From the NCBI GenBank assembly GCA_031274495.1, contig JAISQB010000047.1:1-49212 (forward strand): 49,212 nucleotides of DNA, in the 5' to 3' direction. The translations under genes and the position numbers were made by a program. This stretch comes from Campylobacteraceae bacterium. GTDB lineage: Bacteria > Campylobacterota > Campylobacteria > Campylobacterales > Campylobacteraceae. The notes below the pieces were generated by a model. The model worked only from the letters and a program-made list of their open reading frames with translations. It was not told the DNA's origin and searched no databases. Below, one piece after another: positions 1 to 8,456 of this stretch (positions within the stretch are counted from its first letter, which is position 1; the number at the start of each line of letters is the position of its first letter).

Positions 1-1617
1 ACCTTTAAAGCAATGTATACCCCTATCACATACAAAGTAACATTCTTAGAAGATGACGGCTCTTTAGCAGGAGAGTTGCAAGGTACCAAAGGACAATCTA
101 TATTTGTACCCGCAGCTAAGCCTAAGAAAGATTATGAGTTCACACATTGGCAAGAAGAGGGAGGTACACAAACAATACAAAAAGGTACAAACTACTACAC
201 CGTAACAAAGACAATTACCTTTAAAGCCACATACACACCTATCATTTATACAATTATATTTTTAGGTGACAACAACCAAGAGGTAAACCGCACCAATGCT
301 TCGGCGGGGACAGTTATAACAGTGCCACAAGCTCCCACACTGCCAAACTACACATTTACCAGTTGGATAGAGGTAGGAGGGACGGAGAGGATAGACAAAT
401 CTACCACAACCTATAAAATTACAAGGGCGGTGACATTCAAAGCCCAGTATACCGCTATCATATATACGGCTACATTTCTTAATGAGAGCGGAGGACCGGT
501 AGCAACTCGAACGGGGGCTTATGGAGCTGTTATTACGCCGCCTGATGCCCCGATAAAGACAGGAGGATATACATTTACTCAATGGAAAGAGGTGGGAGGC
601 ACTGTAACTATACCAAGCGGTACAAACACTTACACATTAATGAGAGATATAACATTTAAAGCCGAGTATGTTGATTCGTTTGATGGCACACATATATATA
701 CTCAAGATGACTTGAATAAGGTACGAAATAATCTAAAAGGTAATTATATACTTATGAATGATATAGCCTTAACCGATAACGATGGAGGATATGATGTGAA
801 TGGTTGGATACCTATAGGCAGTGACTACCCGAACCAATTTACAGGCACATTTGACGGCAATGGTCATAGGATAACGGGGCTTTGGATAGATAGACCTACT
901 GTAAATCTTGTCGGACTATTTGCTCATATAGATGGCAACGCTACTATCAAAAATCTAGGTGTTGAGATAAGCAGTAGGGGTGTTAGAGGATATGAAAATG
1001 TTGGCGGTATCGCGGGACATGTTAGTGGTGGCACAATAACCAATAGTTACTCTACCGGGAGCGTTAGCGGCAATGGTAGCGTTCGTAGAAATGTCGGCGG
1101 TATCGCCGGAACTGTTTTAGGCAACGGCACAATAACCAACAGTTATTCTACGGCAAATGTTAGCAATAGTAATCATGTCGGTGGTATCGTCGGAACCGTT
1201 ATACTTGGCGGCACAATAACCAACAGTTACTCTACGGGGAGCATTAACGGTGGCGGTGTTAATATTGGTGGTATCGCGGGAGAGTTTAATGGAGGCTTAA
1301 TAACCAATAGCGCTGCAATTAGCCCTTTGGTCGCGGGTTCAAGCAATGTCAATCGCATTGCGGGCATATTTGCTATAGGTACAGCATCAAACAATTTCGC
1401 ATTGAACACTATGGCTGTCTATGGAAATAGAAATGGCACTGCCGGCACAGACAAAACCATCGCACAACTAAAGACACAATCAACATACTCAAACCCCGTA
1501 AATGGTGACGGCAGAGACGGTCTTGGCTGGAAATTCGGCAATGACGACGCCAACCCTTGGAAAATCGACCCATACAAAAACAACGGCTTACCATATCTTT
1601 ATTGGGAGAATAGATGA
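1..1617 (+). CDS. 5'-truncated surface protein with InlB-type B-repeats and GLUG repeats
   Basis: The frame is open from base 1 and the first codons already belong to a repeat, so the gene begins outside the window; the ATG at 13 is internal. Residues 1 to about 220 hold three and a half copies of a ~70-residue unit (YxVTFLxxxG ... YTFTxWxEVGGT ... ITFKAxYT) like the Listeria-Bacteroides InlB B-repeat. A linker with IYTQDDLNKVRNNLKGNYIL follows, then four or five GLUG units (VGGIAG ... ITNSYSTG). The C-terminus is GLGWKFGN ... PWKID ... LPYLYW. Both the linker and the C-terminus recur in the lipoprotein at 26489-28300, so the two are paralogs. Families of this kind are exported and usually surface-located; adhesion is a guess. 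The gene ends directly before a repeat-rich, gene-free stretch. Confidence 0.8.
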   Translation, partial: TFKAMYTPITYKVTFLEDDGSLAGELQGTKGQSIFVPAAKPKKDYEFTHWQEEGGTQTIQKGTNYYTVTKTITFKATYTPIIYTIIFLGDNNQEVNRTNASAGTVITVPQAPTLPNYTFTSWIEVGGTERIDKSTTTYKITRAVTFKAQYTAIIYTATFLNESGGPVATRTGAYGAVITPPDAPIKTGGYTFTQWKEVGGTVTIPSGTNTYTLMRDITFKAEYVDSFDGTHIYTQDDLNKVRNNLKGNYILMNDIALTDNDGGYDVNGWIPIGSDYPNQFTGTFDGNGHRITGLWIDRPTVNLVGLFAHIDGNATIKNLGVEISSRGVRGYENVGGIAGHVSGGTITNSYSTGSVSGNGSVRRNVGGIAGTVLGNGTITNSYSTANVSNSNHVGGIVGTVILGGTITNSYSTGSINGGGVNIGGIAGEFNGGLITNSAAISPLVAGSSNVNRIAGIFAIGTASNNFALNTMAVYGNRNGTAGTDKTIAQLKTQSTYSNPVNGDGRDGLGWKFGNDDANPWKIDPYKNNGLPYLYWENR

Positions 1618-1667
1618 TGTTTTTATACCGTTCTCGTTGCTATTTTATCGGCTTCGCCCTCTCTCCC

Positions 1668-1856
1668 GTCATTCCCGCGCAGGCGGGAATCCAAACTAAG
1701 CAAAGCGCTTTTTCCTTGGCAAAATATTTCCTTGAAACTCGCGAAGTAACCATTTTTATTAAAGACAGTATCCGGTTTATGGATAATTCCAAATCCGATA
1801 TCTTCCCTGACCTATTGTGTTTTTTTAGTTTGGATTCCCGCCTGCGCGGGAATGAC
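1668..1856 (-). repeat. MITE-like ~189 bp element, copy 1 (inverted orientation)
   Basis: Terminal inverted repeats of about 30 bp (1668-1697 and 1827-1856) bracket an AT-rich core. Each terminus is itself palindromic (ATTCCCGCgcagGCGGGAAT). The reverse complement of the core, including AAAAAAACACAATAGGTCAG and the GATATCGGAT/ATCCATAAA segments, is alignable with the cores at 2217-2399 and 38585-38768. This copy is the most diverged and points the other way. No transposase frame is present. Confidence 0.6.
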
Positions 1857-2119
1857 GAAGAGAGAGGAGATCGTGTTTTAGTAGCTTTACCACCGTGAGA
1901 ATCCTTAGTTCCGACAGAGCAAAGCGACGAGGAACCTTTGTGGTCAAACTTATAAAACGGATAACCATTAAAGATTCCTCATCACTTTACTCCAACAGAA
2001 TGACAAAAAGGGGAAGGCAGGCATATCAGACAAGACAAAACCCCTCCCACGGAGGCGGGAATCCAAATACGCAAAAAACTTTCAACATAATTTTGCAGTT
2101 CATTTCCTTATTTCTTTTT

Positions 2120-2161
2120 CAGAGAAACATTTTGCTGAAGCAAAAGCGCTACGCTTGTTTT
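2120..2161 (+). repeat. 42 bp module, present here and absent at the matching site of copy B
   Basis: The module starts CAGAGAAACATTTTGCTG and ends GCGCTACGCTTGTTTT. Around it, copy A reads TTATTTCTTTTT-module-GGATTCCC, whereas copy B (38518-38537) reads TTATTTCTTTTTGGATTCCC without it. The T-run at the left boundary and the TTTT at the right end could be a short target duplication. Related units lie at 2635-2675, 39029-39069 and 39070-39110. Confidence 0.7.
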
Positions 2162-2216
2162 GGATTCCCACCTGCGCGGGCAGACCTCTCTTCTGTCGCA
2201 CCCATTCCATTCTCCC

Positions 2217-2399
2217 GTCATTCCCGTGAAAACGGGAATCCAAACTAAAAAAACAAACAAATCAAAGAAAATATCCGATTAGAAATCGTCCATAAAATAA
2301 ATACAGTTTTCAACAAAAAGAGACACTACACATATGGAGATTGCGGGTCAAGCCGCAATAACGAAGAAAGTTTGGATTCCCGCCTTCGCGGGAATGACG
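2217..2399 (+). repeat. MITE-like ~183 bp element, copy 2
   Basis: Palindromic termini (2217-2246 and 2370-2399) in inverted orientation flank a core with AAAATATCCGATTAGAAATC and CAGTTTTCAACAAAAAGAGA, followed by a short internal hairpin (GATTGCGGGTCAAGCCGCAAT). The core is almost identical to 38585-38768 and recognisably related to the reverse complement of 1668-1856. It is non-coding, with no transposase. Confidence 0.7.
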
Positions 2400-2490
2400 G
2401 GAGAGGAGGCGGATGTGACTAAAGAGGGAGATTATTGCCGTACAGCGACAGCGATAATCGCGTAATCGCGATTTTCTCTTCCCCCCATTT

Positions 2491-2611
2491 TGACACTGCC
2501 TCCTGTTTTGATTTATTCAAGGAAAAAGAGCGAGGACCTGTTTGAGCGAAGCGAGTCCGCAGCTCCCTTGAATAAATTAAAACAGGAGGATACCCCGTAA
2601 GGGCAGTGTCA
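2491..2611. repeat. Large stem-loop inside composite repeat
   Basis: Arms 2499-2522 and 2566-2589 are 24 bp long and complementary except for one position that can pair as G-U. The stem resumes outside with TGACACTGCC (2491-2500) against GGCAGTGTCA (2602-2611), separated by a bulge. The 43-base loop contains a smaller hairpin. Its counterpart at 38871-39004 keeps the stem but has a longer, changed loop, which argues that the stem is maintained or spreads as a unit. Confidence 0.7.
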
Positions 2612-2634
2612 ACTTTTATGGGGGTTGTTTCTTT

Positions 2635-2675
2635 CGAGGAAACATTTTGCTTCGCAAAAGCGCTACGCTTGTTTT
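2635..2675 (+). repeat. 41 bp module copy (CGAGGAAACATTTTGCTTCG type)
   Basis: A single copy here matches the first member of a tandem pair at 39029-39110. It contains two small palindromes, TTTGCTTCGCAAA and a GCGCTACGC segment, and ends CTTGTTTT. The flanking sequence (TTGTTTCTTT before, TTACTTTCTTTT after) is shared with the second block. Confidence 0.65.
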
Positions 2676-2830
2676 GCGTTACTTTCTTTTCAACAAAAGA
2701 AAGTGACAAGAAAACAAAACAATTTCGAATGAAAAAAGTCTGATAGAACCTATTGTATCTTCTTTGATTACTTATGCTTTGTGAGTTTGGATTCCCGCCT
2801 GCGCGGGAATGACGAAAATACGATAAATGA

Positions 2831-2910
2831 AAAATCGTTCACATCTATCTCATGAATATGAACGATTTTGGCTAAATCGTTCATATTTGGAAAAAGATGT
2901 GAACGATTTT
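2831..2910. repeat. Nested inverted repeats with TCGTTCA/TGAACGA cores
   Basis: An outer 16 bp perfect pair (2831-2846 and 2895-2910) encloses an inner 13 bp perfect pair (2856-2868 and 2874-2886). All four arms share the AAATCGTTCA core, so the sequence can fold as one long arm or two separate hairpins. It lies about 120 bp past the end of frdB on the minus strand. It could be a transcript end structure, a protein-binding array or a mobile palindrome; the sequence does not decide. Confidence 0.6.
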
Positions 2911-3001
2911 GATGTTTTTTTGGCTTGTGAGGAGGGGCGACCATTAAAGATTCCTCGTCACTTTGCTCTGTCTGGATGGGTATGTGGTGTTTTATAAGAG
3001 G

Positions 3002-3026
3002 GGGGAGGGAGTTTTAACTCCCTCGG
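3002..3026 (-). terminator. Candidate terminator after frdB
   Basis: An 8 bp inverted repeat (AGGGAGTT and AACTCCCT around two T) sits 6-30 bases past the frdB stop. On the minus strand it is followed by a C-rich rather than U-rich stretch, so it is a weak intrinsic terminator candidate; the T-rich side faces the plus strand. Confidence 0.4.
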
Positions 3027-3031
3027 GATTT

Positions 3032-3751
3032 TTATTTGACTGAAACTAACTTTCTTCTTAGGTAGGCGATTCTACTTTGTAGGGGTAGATTTTTGGGGCA
3101 ATTGTCTTCGCAGGCTAAGAGGCTCATACATCCGAATATGCCGTTGTCGTCGCCGATTAGTTCGTAATAGTCTTCTGTCGTTCGTTTGTCAAGAGAGTCT
3201 ATCTCGAAACGCGCTACGCGGTTGAAGCCTACTGCGCCTAAGAAATCGGGGCGCATTAGTTTGGTGCCGCAGGAGGCTACGCAGATACCGCACTCGATAC
3301 ATCTATCAAGTTCAAATACCTCTTGCGCGACTTCGGGCTCTACTCTGTCTTCAAGCTTTGAGATGTCCGTAACGTGGTCGGAGTGTATCCAGCTCTCGAC
3401 GCGTTTGCTCATACCGTTCATCCAAGTGCCTGTGTCTACGGACAAATCTTTTAAGAGTTTGAACGCGGGCAGAGGCATAAGCTGCAAGACGCCGTCGGGG
3501 TAATTTTTCGTCAAAGTGCGGCACGCAAGGCGTGGCTGACCGTTGACCATCATACCGCAGCTTCCGCAGATGCCGGCGCGGCAGACAAAGTCAAAGTTCA
3601 AATCCGCGTCGTACTTTTCGCGTATATTGGTCAACGCGATAAAGAGTGTCATACCGTCCGTCTCTTCGAGTTTATACTCCACAAATTGAGGAGTTGAATC
3701 CTTTGCGAGTGGGTTGTATTTAAATGCTTTTATAGTTATAGTGCGGCTCAT
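3032..3751 (-). CDS. frdB: Fumarate reductase iron-sulfur subunit FrdB
   Basis: FrdB (239 residues) carries electrons from the membrane cytochrome b subunit to the flavoprotein in menaquinol:fumarate reductase, facing the cytoplasm. The N-terminal plant-type [2Fe-2S] domain has Cys57, Cys62, Cys65 and Cys77 ([10 protein letters not shown], then LAC). The C-terminal domain carries [11 protein letters not shown] and later [10 protein letters not shown] for the [4Fe-4S] and [3Fe-4S] clusters. Length and cysteine positions match Wolinella FrdB. The start codon overlaps the frdA stop by 4 bp (ATGA), so it is the last gene of the frdCAB operon and probably translationally coupled. Confidence 0.95.
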   Translation of the reverse strand: MSRTITIKAFKYNPLAKDSTPQFVEYKLEETDGMTLFIALTNIREKYDADLNFDFVCRAGICGSCGMMVNGQPRLACRTLTKNYPDGVLQLMPLPAFKLLKDLSVDTGTWMNGMSKRVESWIHSDHVTDISKLEDRVEPEVAQEVFELDRCIECGICVASCGTKLMRPDFLGAVGFNRVARFEIDSLDKRTTEDYYELIGDDNGIFGCMSLLACEDNCPKNLPLQSRIAYLRRKLVSVK

Positions 3752-5733
3752 TTTTTGTCTCCTACGCGCTCGTTTTTCGCTTTAAATTGCGGCTGGAGCG
3801 TAAAAGGCATAATCGCCTCTTGTATCTCTGCGCCGTCCTTGCCTTCGGCTTCCAATTTCTCTCTTATCTTGTCGATCTCTTCTTGGCGTTGCGCGCTTAG
3901 AGGGTTTTCGATAATGTTGCCTTTGACGCCGTAGCCTCTGAATGCAGGCGGCATCTCCATACGCATAATGTCAAGATCTTCGTACTTTAAAATTGGCAAT
4001 GTGTCGCCATCTTTCCAGAACGCTAAGGTTCTTTTGAGCCAGTTGACATCGTCGCGCTTTAGATAATCCTCTCTATAGTGCGCGCCTCTACTCTCCGTTC
4101 TTTGGAGTGCGCCGAGCGCTACACAAAGGGCGAGTTTGAGCATTTTGGGGACTCTGTATGCCTCTTCAAGTTCGGGGTTGGTGCCTAAGTTTTTGGTCTT
4201 GACGGAAGCTTTTAGAGATTTTTTGTAAAGCTCTTCCAACTCCGTGACCGCTTTTTGCAAGCCTTCGCCGTTTCTAAAGATAGCTACGTGTTCCCACATA
4301 ACATCTTTCATACGGTTTTTTATCTCAAAGATATTTGAGCCGTCTTTACGGGATAGTATCTCTTTGATGTAGTTTTGCTGTTTTTCTACGGCTGCTTCGA
4401 TGTTTTTGGTGTCTATCGTGACATCGTTTGCTTTACAAAACTCTGCGAAATAGTCACCTATAATCATACCAGCTACTACGGTCTCACTTACTGAGTTTCC
4501 GCCCAGCCTGTTAAAGCCGTGCATATCCCAGCACGCCGCTTCGCCCGCGCTAAATAGACCTTTTAGTGTTGGGGACTCGCCTGTCGGTTTTGTTCTGATG
4601 CCGCCCATAGAGTAGTGTTGCATAGGAAGTACGGGCGCCCAGCCTTTTGGACCCTCATCCGCGGGGTCGATACCGTTAAATATCTCGCAAATCTCTTGAA
4701 CATCGCGCAAGTTTTTCTCGATATGCTCGCGTCCCAAGATAGATATGTCAAGCCATACGTGCTCGCCGTAAGGGGATTTGACGCCTTTGCCGTTGCGGAT
4801 GTGTTCCATCATTCTGCGGCTTACGACATCGCGGCTTGCCAACTCTTTCTTTTCAGGCTCGTAGTCGGGCATAAAACGGTGTCCGTCTACATCGCGCAAA
4901 ATGCCTCCGTCGCCTCTGCAGCCTTCTGTCAAAAGAATGCCTGATGGGACTATCGGGGTTGGGTGGAACTGTACCGCTTCCATATTGCCAAGACTTGCTT
5001 TGCCTGTCTCTAAAGCGATAGCAGCGCCGATACCTTCGCAGTTTACGGCGTTTGTAGTGTGTTTATAGACTCTGCCGTATCCGCCTGTAGCGATAAGTGT
5101 GCCTCTTGCCACATAAGCGGTAAGTTCGCCCGTTACCAAGTCTCTCACGACCGCACCGTAGCATCTGTCGTTTTCTACGATAAGCGAAATCGCCTCTTTT
5201 CTATCTTCGATATTTACATTTAGCTTTAAAGCCTCATTTGCGACGGCAAAAAGCATCGTGTGTCCTGTGGCGTCTGCCGTGTAACAGGTACGCCATTTTT
5301 TCGTGCCGCCGAAATCGCGTGAATGGATAAGCCCGTGGACTTCATCTTTCTCTTCTATCGTTGTTTTTTCAGCGTTGATGACAGCCGTTCTTTTACCTTT
5401 TTGTATTCTTGTCCAAGGTACGCCCCAAGCGGCAAGTTGTCTGATAGCTTTGGGTGCTGTTGTAACGAACATTCTTGCTACATCTTGATCGCAGCCCCAG
5501 TCGCTTCCTTTGACCGTATCCGCAAAGTGTAGGTCTTCATTGTCGCCTTCGCTCATTTTGGAGTTGCCGAGACTTGCTTGCATACCGCCTTGAGCCGCCG
5601 CAGAGTGTGAACGCTTAACGGGAATAAGACTCAAAACAGTCGTACTAAGTCCTTTTTCAGCCGCCGCGACAGCTGCTCTAAGACCTGCCAATCCTCCGCC
5701 GATAACCAGCGCGTCATAATATTTTACATTCAT
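3748..5733 (-). CDS. frdA: Fumarate reductase flavoprotein subunit FrdA
   Basis: FrdA (661 residues) is the catalytic subunit reducing fumarate to succinate. The FAD-binding [10 protein letters not shown] motif lies at residues 12-21. His43 in [10 protein letters not shown] is the expected covalent 8-alpha-histidyl-FAD attachment site, at the same number as in Wolinella. Substrate-site motifs follow: [29 protein letters not shown] and [11 protein letters not shown]. The length is normal for epsilonproteobacterial FrdA. The gene starts 1 bp after the frdC stop and overlaps frdB by 4 bp. Succinate dehydrogenase activity in the reverse direction is possible, since such complexes can be bifunctional. 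Confidence 0.95.
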   Translation of the reverse strand: MNVKYYDALVIGGGLAGLRAAVAAAEKGLSTTVLSLIPVKRSHSAAAQGGMQASLGNSKMSEGDNEDLHFADTVKGSDWGCDQDVARMFVTTAPKAIRQLAAWGVPWTRIQKGKRTAVINAEKTTIEEKDEVHGLIHSRDFGGTKKWRTCYTADATGHTMLFAVANEALKLNVNIEDRKEAISLIVENDRCYGAVVRDLVTGELTAYVARGTLIATGGYGRVYKHTTNAVNCEGIGAAIALETGKASLGNMEAVQFHPTPIVPSGILLTEGCRGDGGILRDVDGHRFMPDYEPEKKELASRDVVSRRMMEHIRNGKGVKSPYGEHVWLDISILGREHIEKNLRDVQEICEIFNGIDPADEGPKGWAPVLPMQHYSMGGIRTKPTGESPTLKGLFSAGEAACWDMHGFNRLGGNSVSETVVAGMIIGDYFAEFCKANDVTIDTKNIEAAVEKQQNYIKEILSRKDGSNIFEIKNRMKDVMWEHVAIFRNGEGLQKAVTELEELYKKSLKASVKTKNLGTNPELEEAYRVPKMLKLALCVALGALQRTESRGAHYREDYLKRDDVNWLKRTLAFWKDGDTLPILKYEDLDIMRMEMPPAFRGYGVKGNIIENPLSAQRQEEIDKIREKLEAEGKDGAEIQEAIMPFTLQPQFKAKNERVGDKK

Positions 5734-5734
5734 C

Positions 5735-6505
5735 TTATATATCCGCCTTTACATTGCTATTTACTTGATACTGCGCGTATACACCGCTCTCTTGGTTGGC
5801 GTATTTGTAACCTGTTTTGACATAAGCGCCCAGCGTCAATAGACCAAGAGCGAGGAAAAATGCCGTAAGTGCCCATTTGACTTTTGTAAGTCTGGCTCTT
5901 GTCACTTTCGCGTCTTTGCCCTCAAACCAGCCCCATTTAACACACAAACGATAAAGTCCGATGCCGCCGTGAAGCTCAACCGCGAAAAGAAGTATGAGAT
6001 AAAAAGGCCACATAAAGTTGCTGTACATTCGCCCACCGCTTACTTGCGCTGTTATCTCGGGGTTGGTCATCACTATGATTAGGTGAGCGGAGCCCAAAAA
6101 GAACATAATAAAGCCCGTTTTTGCCTGCCAAAACCACAAAGTCGTGTCGGAGTGTTTCATCGTAAACGCGTGAGTTTTGTAGATCTGGTACTGTCTGAAG
6201 TTAATGGGAAATTTTCTCATTCCAAGACAGGCGTGTACAACAAATATAACAAATACCACAAACACTATGAAAGAGACGATGAGCGGTTGTTTTTCGCTCA
6301 AGAAAATACCTCCCTCAAACGCACCGGCGACCCAATTAAGCGCATCTTCGCTTATCAGTATCGTTGCCACAAAAAACATATGTCCCCACATAAACAGTCC
6401 CAAAAAGAGTCCTGTCGCGCTCTGGACAAAATCCAATCTCGCCGGTAAACGGCTCTTTTTGCCGTCAACCCTTTTACCTATATATCCTTCAATGATATCG
6501 GTCAC
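5735..6505 (-). CDS. frdC: Fumarate reductase cytochrome b subunit FrdC
   Basis: This 256-residue membrane subunit has five hydrophobic helices, binds two haem b groups and oxidises menaquinol. Candidate haem-ligand histidines lie at about residues 42 (FMWGHMFF), 91 (FVVHACLG), 141 (GSAHLIIV) and 179 (AVELHGGIG). The Glu two residues before the last His corresponds to the transmembrane proton-pathway Glu of the Wolinella enzyme. The start codon is GTG, preceded by AAAGGAT at good spacing. It is the first gene of frdCAB, the order typical of Campylobacterota and different from E. coli frdABCD. Confidence 0.93.
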   Translation of the reverse strand: MTDIIEGYIGKRVDGKKSRLPARLDFVQSATGLFLGLFMWGHMFFVATILISEDALNWVAGAFEGGIFLSEKQPLIVSFIVFVVFVIFVVHACLGMRKFPINFRQYQIYKTHAFTMKHSDTTLWFWQAKTGFIMFFLGSAHLIIVMTNPEITAQVSGGRMYSNFMWPFYLILLFAVELHGGIGLYRLCVKWGWFEGKDAKVTRARLTKVKWALTAFFLALGLLTLGAYVKTGYKYANQESGVYAQYQVNSNVKADI

Positions 6506-6610
6506 TTTCTATCCTTTTAAAATGAATTTTTTTGCATTACAAATTGCGCCGTTTTTGGGCTGCAACAACTATGTTTTTCCCCGAGTCCGTCTCCTTACAA
6601 ATAAAATCAG

Positions 6611-7474
6611 CTAATGCCTCTTTTTATTTTTCTTTAATTTAATGTTTTTATGTTCGATGGCTTTTTTGTTGCTTTTGATGATGTAGGCGTATAAGAAAAT
6701 GCCTATCGCTATAATCACCAAAGACAAAAGCTGCCCTGTTGTCAGCCAGCCGCCGTAGACAAACCCCACTTGCGCGTCGGGCTGTCTCCAAAACTCCGCT
6801 ATAAATCTTCCTATGGAGTAGGTTATGCCGTAGATGGCGATAAGCTCTCCGTCGTACTTCTTATATCTTCTGTAGATAAATACTACGATAAATACCAATA
6901 GCCCCTCAAAAAACGCCTCATAAAGCTGCGAAGGGTGTCTTAAAACACCGTCCACATATATACCCCAAGGCACATCCGTAGCGCGTCCGACCAACTCTTG
7001 ATTTAAGAAATTGCCGATGCGTCCCAGCACATACGCCAGTGGAACGCTCAAAGCTGCCAAATCCAAAAGCTGCCACACCGAATAGCGGTACTTTTTACAG
7101 TAGATAAAAGTTACTATCAAAAAGCCAAATACCGAGCCGTGGTAACTCATACCGCGGATTCCCACGAACTCTCCGTTTTGGAAAGGGTTGAAAATCTCCC
7201 ACGGGTGAGACAGATAGTAAGAGGTGTGTGGGTCATATATCAATATAAACCCAACTCTTGCTCCTATTATCACGGCAAGTTCAGCCCACAAAAAGTAACT
7301 ATCCACTACGCTAAGCGCCATAGGGATACGGTCTTTTTTGACAAACCATTTGGCGATGAATATCGCCCCTAAAAGTGCGCTGACATACATAATGCCGTAC
7401 CAGTGCACCGAAAGCGGACCTATATAGAACGCTATAGGGTCAAAATGCTCATAGATATTCTGCCAAAAACTCAA
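6611..7474 (-). CDS. lgt: Prolipoprotein diacylglyceryl transferase Lgt
   Basis: Lgt transfers diacylglycerol from phosphatidylglycerol to the lipobox cysteine of prelipoproteins in the inner membrane. The protein has seven or so membrane segments, the signature GRIGNFLNQELVGR, the YHGSVFGF region and HPSQLYEA. I place the start at the TTG at 7474 (287 residues), because AAGGAG lies 7 bases upstream and the product then begins LSFWQNIYEHFDPIAF, where family members begin. A longer TTG frame from 7498 would run through that ribosome binding site. Its substrates would include the lipoproteins at 10973 and 26489. Confidence 0.93.
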   Translation of the reverse strand: MSFWQNIYEHFDPIAFYIGPLSVHWYGIMYVSALLGAIFIAKWFVKKDRIPMALSVVDSYFLWAELAVIIGARVGFILIYDPHTSYYLSHPWEIFNPFQNGEFVGIRGMSYHGSVFGFLIVTFIYCKKYRYSVWQLLDLAALSVPLAYVLGRIGNFLNQELVGRATDVPWGIYVDGVLRHPSQLYEAFFEGLLVFIVVFIYRRYKKYDGELIAIYGITYSIGRFIAEFWRQPDAQVGFVYGGWLTTGQLLSLVIIAIGIFLYAYIIKSNKKAIEHKNIKLKKNKKRH

Positions 7475-7852
7475 CTGAAAACTCCTTAAAAGCCTCAATT
7501 ATATTTAAAAATTGATTATAAATTGATTATGGGATTTTAAAAGGATTTTTTCCCTCTCAAGAGATAAAAATTATCCCTATCCACAACTTTTGTAAGTGTA
7601 TCTAATTAAAATAAAAAAACGGATACTTGGTTAATATGTAGGTTTAATTGTGTTAAATTAGCCTCTTTTGTTTGTAGTCATAGTTTCTGTAAGTTACAAT
7701 TATATAAAAAATGAAAGGATTTTATATAAAACGCGACCAGACACAGCTTCTTTTAGAGGAGTATTTTTTTGTCACGATAATATCTCAATCATTAACCCAA
7801 GCATAATATAATGCTTACCTTGTTTATTTCAATCAAAAAAGGAGAAGCGGCT
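7475..7852. other. Intergenic region between divergent lgt and LUD gene
   Basis: This is AT-rich DNA that must hold the promoters of both divergent genes. The one clear structure is a 10 bp perfect inverted repeat, TTATATAAAA / TTTTATATAA (7700-7709 and 7720-7729), a possible operator. No strong paired -35/-10 set was identified. A 31-codon frame at 7711-7806 overlaps the right arm and is not called a gene. Confidence 0.4.
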
Positions 7853-8455
7853 ATGGAGACCAAAACGCTCAAATTAAATTGCGAAAAAAACGGCTTTGAA
7901 TTTGTAAGCGCCAAGACAAAACAAGAGGCTCTTGAAATCGCCAAAGGATACATCACGAAAGGCTCAAGTGTGGGGCTTGGAGGCTCGGTAAGCGTTGAAG
8001 AGATAGGGCTTTTGGAGTATCTCTCAAACAGTAAAGATATTACGCTTTTCAACCAATACGAAGAGGGCATCACAAAAGAGGAGAATGCAAAACGGCGCAA
8101 AGAGGGGCTAACAGCTGACATATATGTCACAAGCACAAACGCCCTGACGCGTAAAGGCGAGCTTGTAAACGCCGACGGCTCGGGCAATAGAGTCGCGGCG
8201 CAGATATTTGGCTCAAAAAAGCTTCTGTTGATAGTGGGTAAAAATAAAATCGTAAGAGATGTAGCCGCCGGCTTTGAGAGGATAAAAAATGTAGCGGCTG
8301 TGAAAAACGCCGACAGACTCAACCAAAAGGCTTTGACTTTCGGCAAAGAGCCAAATTATACGCCTAAAGATATCTCGCAAAAATACGGCATCATCGTCAG
8401 CGAGACACCCGGACGCATAGTCATCATCTTTGTCGACGAAGCGCTGGGATATTAA
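7853..8455 (+). CDS. LUD-domain (LutC/YkgG-like) protein
   Basis: The 200-residue product resembles the single-domain LUD (DUF162) family. It has GLGGSVSVEEIGLLEYL near the N-terminus, ADIYVTSTNALTRKGELVN in the middle and a LLIVGKNKIVRD segment. LutC-type proteins are linked to lactate utilisation with LutA and LutB, but neither partner is next to it, so its role here is uncertain. ATG 7853 is preferred over an in-frame ATG at 7811 because AAAAGGAG sits 8 bases upstream of it and residues before it are not family-like. It is convergent with the AEC permease, with one base between the stops. Confidence 0.75.
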   Translation: METKTLKLNCEKNGFEFVSAKTKQEALEIAKGYITKGSSVGLGGSVSVEEIGLLEYLSNSKDITLFNQYEEGITKEENAKRRKEGLTADIYVTSTNALTRKGELVNADGSGNRVAAQIFGSKKLLLIVGKNKIVRDVAAGFERIKNVAAVKNADRLNQKALTFGKEPNYTPKDISQKYGIIVSETPGRIVIIFVDEALGY

Positions 8456-8456
8456 A

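Larger units (their letters stand above)
2054..2814 (+). repeat. Long composite direct repeat, copy A
   Basis: This stretch matches 38463-39248 in order and orientation over most of its length: the AAAAAACTTTCAACATAATT segment, the ~185 bp MITE-like element, GCGATAATCGCGTAATCGCG, the large stem-loop, the AACATTTTGCTTCGCAAAAG module, and a terminal GGATTCCCGCC palindrome. Differences are point changes, one replaced segment (about 2400-2444) and presence or absence of a 41-42 bp module. The two copies are about 36 kb apart. Confidence 0.8.
1618..3031. repeat. Gene-free region of dispersed palindromic repeats (block A)
   Basis: About 1.4 kb without a credible gene lie between the GLUG protein gene and frdB. 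The stretch is built from short palindromic units (TTTGGATTCCCGCC ... GGGAATGACG), found complete or degenerate near 1668, 1827, 2044, 2158, 2217, 2370 and 2784 in both orientations. It also holds motifs like ATTCCTCGTCACTTTGCTCT (about 1899, 1973 and 2951), a 41-42 bp module in two copies, and large hairpins. Small open frames here are made of repeat sequence and lack ribosome binding sites. Much of the region recurs at 38449-39248 in the same orientation. Confidence 0.85.

Noticed and set aside
13-15. ATG at 13 as the start of the first gene
   Set aside because: The frame is open upstream to base 1 and encodes TFKA, the end of a preceding repeat unit, so the true start is outside the window.
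1614-2709. Small open frames in repeat block A (1614-1898, 1895-2248, 2419-2709)
   Set aside because: They are composed of repeat sequence (products contain RHSRAGGNP-like strings), lack ribosome binding sites and do not match each other at the protein level between blocks.
2044-2814. Possible CRISPR array
   Set aside because: The palindromic units vary in spacing and orientation, intervening segments are shared between blocks rather than unique, and no cas genes are near.
7475-7498. Eight-residue N-terminal extension of Lgt from TTG 7498
   Set aside because: The extension runs through the AAGGAG that serves the TTG at 7474 and is not family-like.
7711-7806. 31-codon frame (MKGFYIKRDQTQLLLEEYFF...) with a faint look of a transposase N-terminus
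   Set aside because: It is too short, has no downstream transposase remnant and overlaps an inverted repeat; the resemblance is not strong enough to call a pseudogene.
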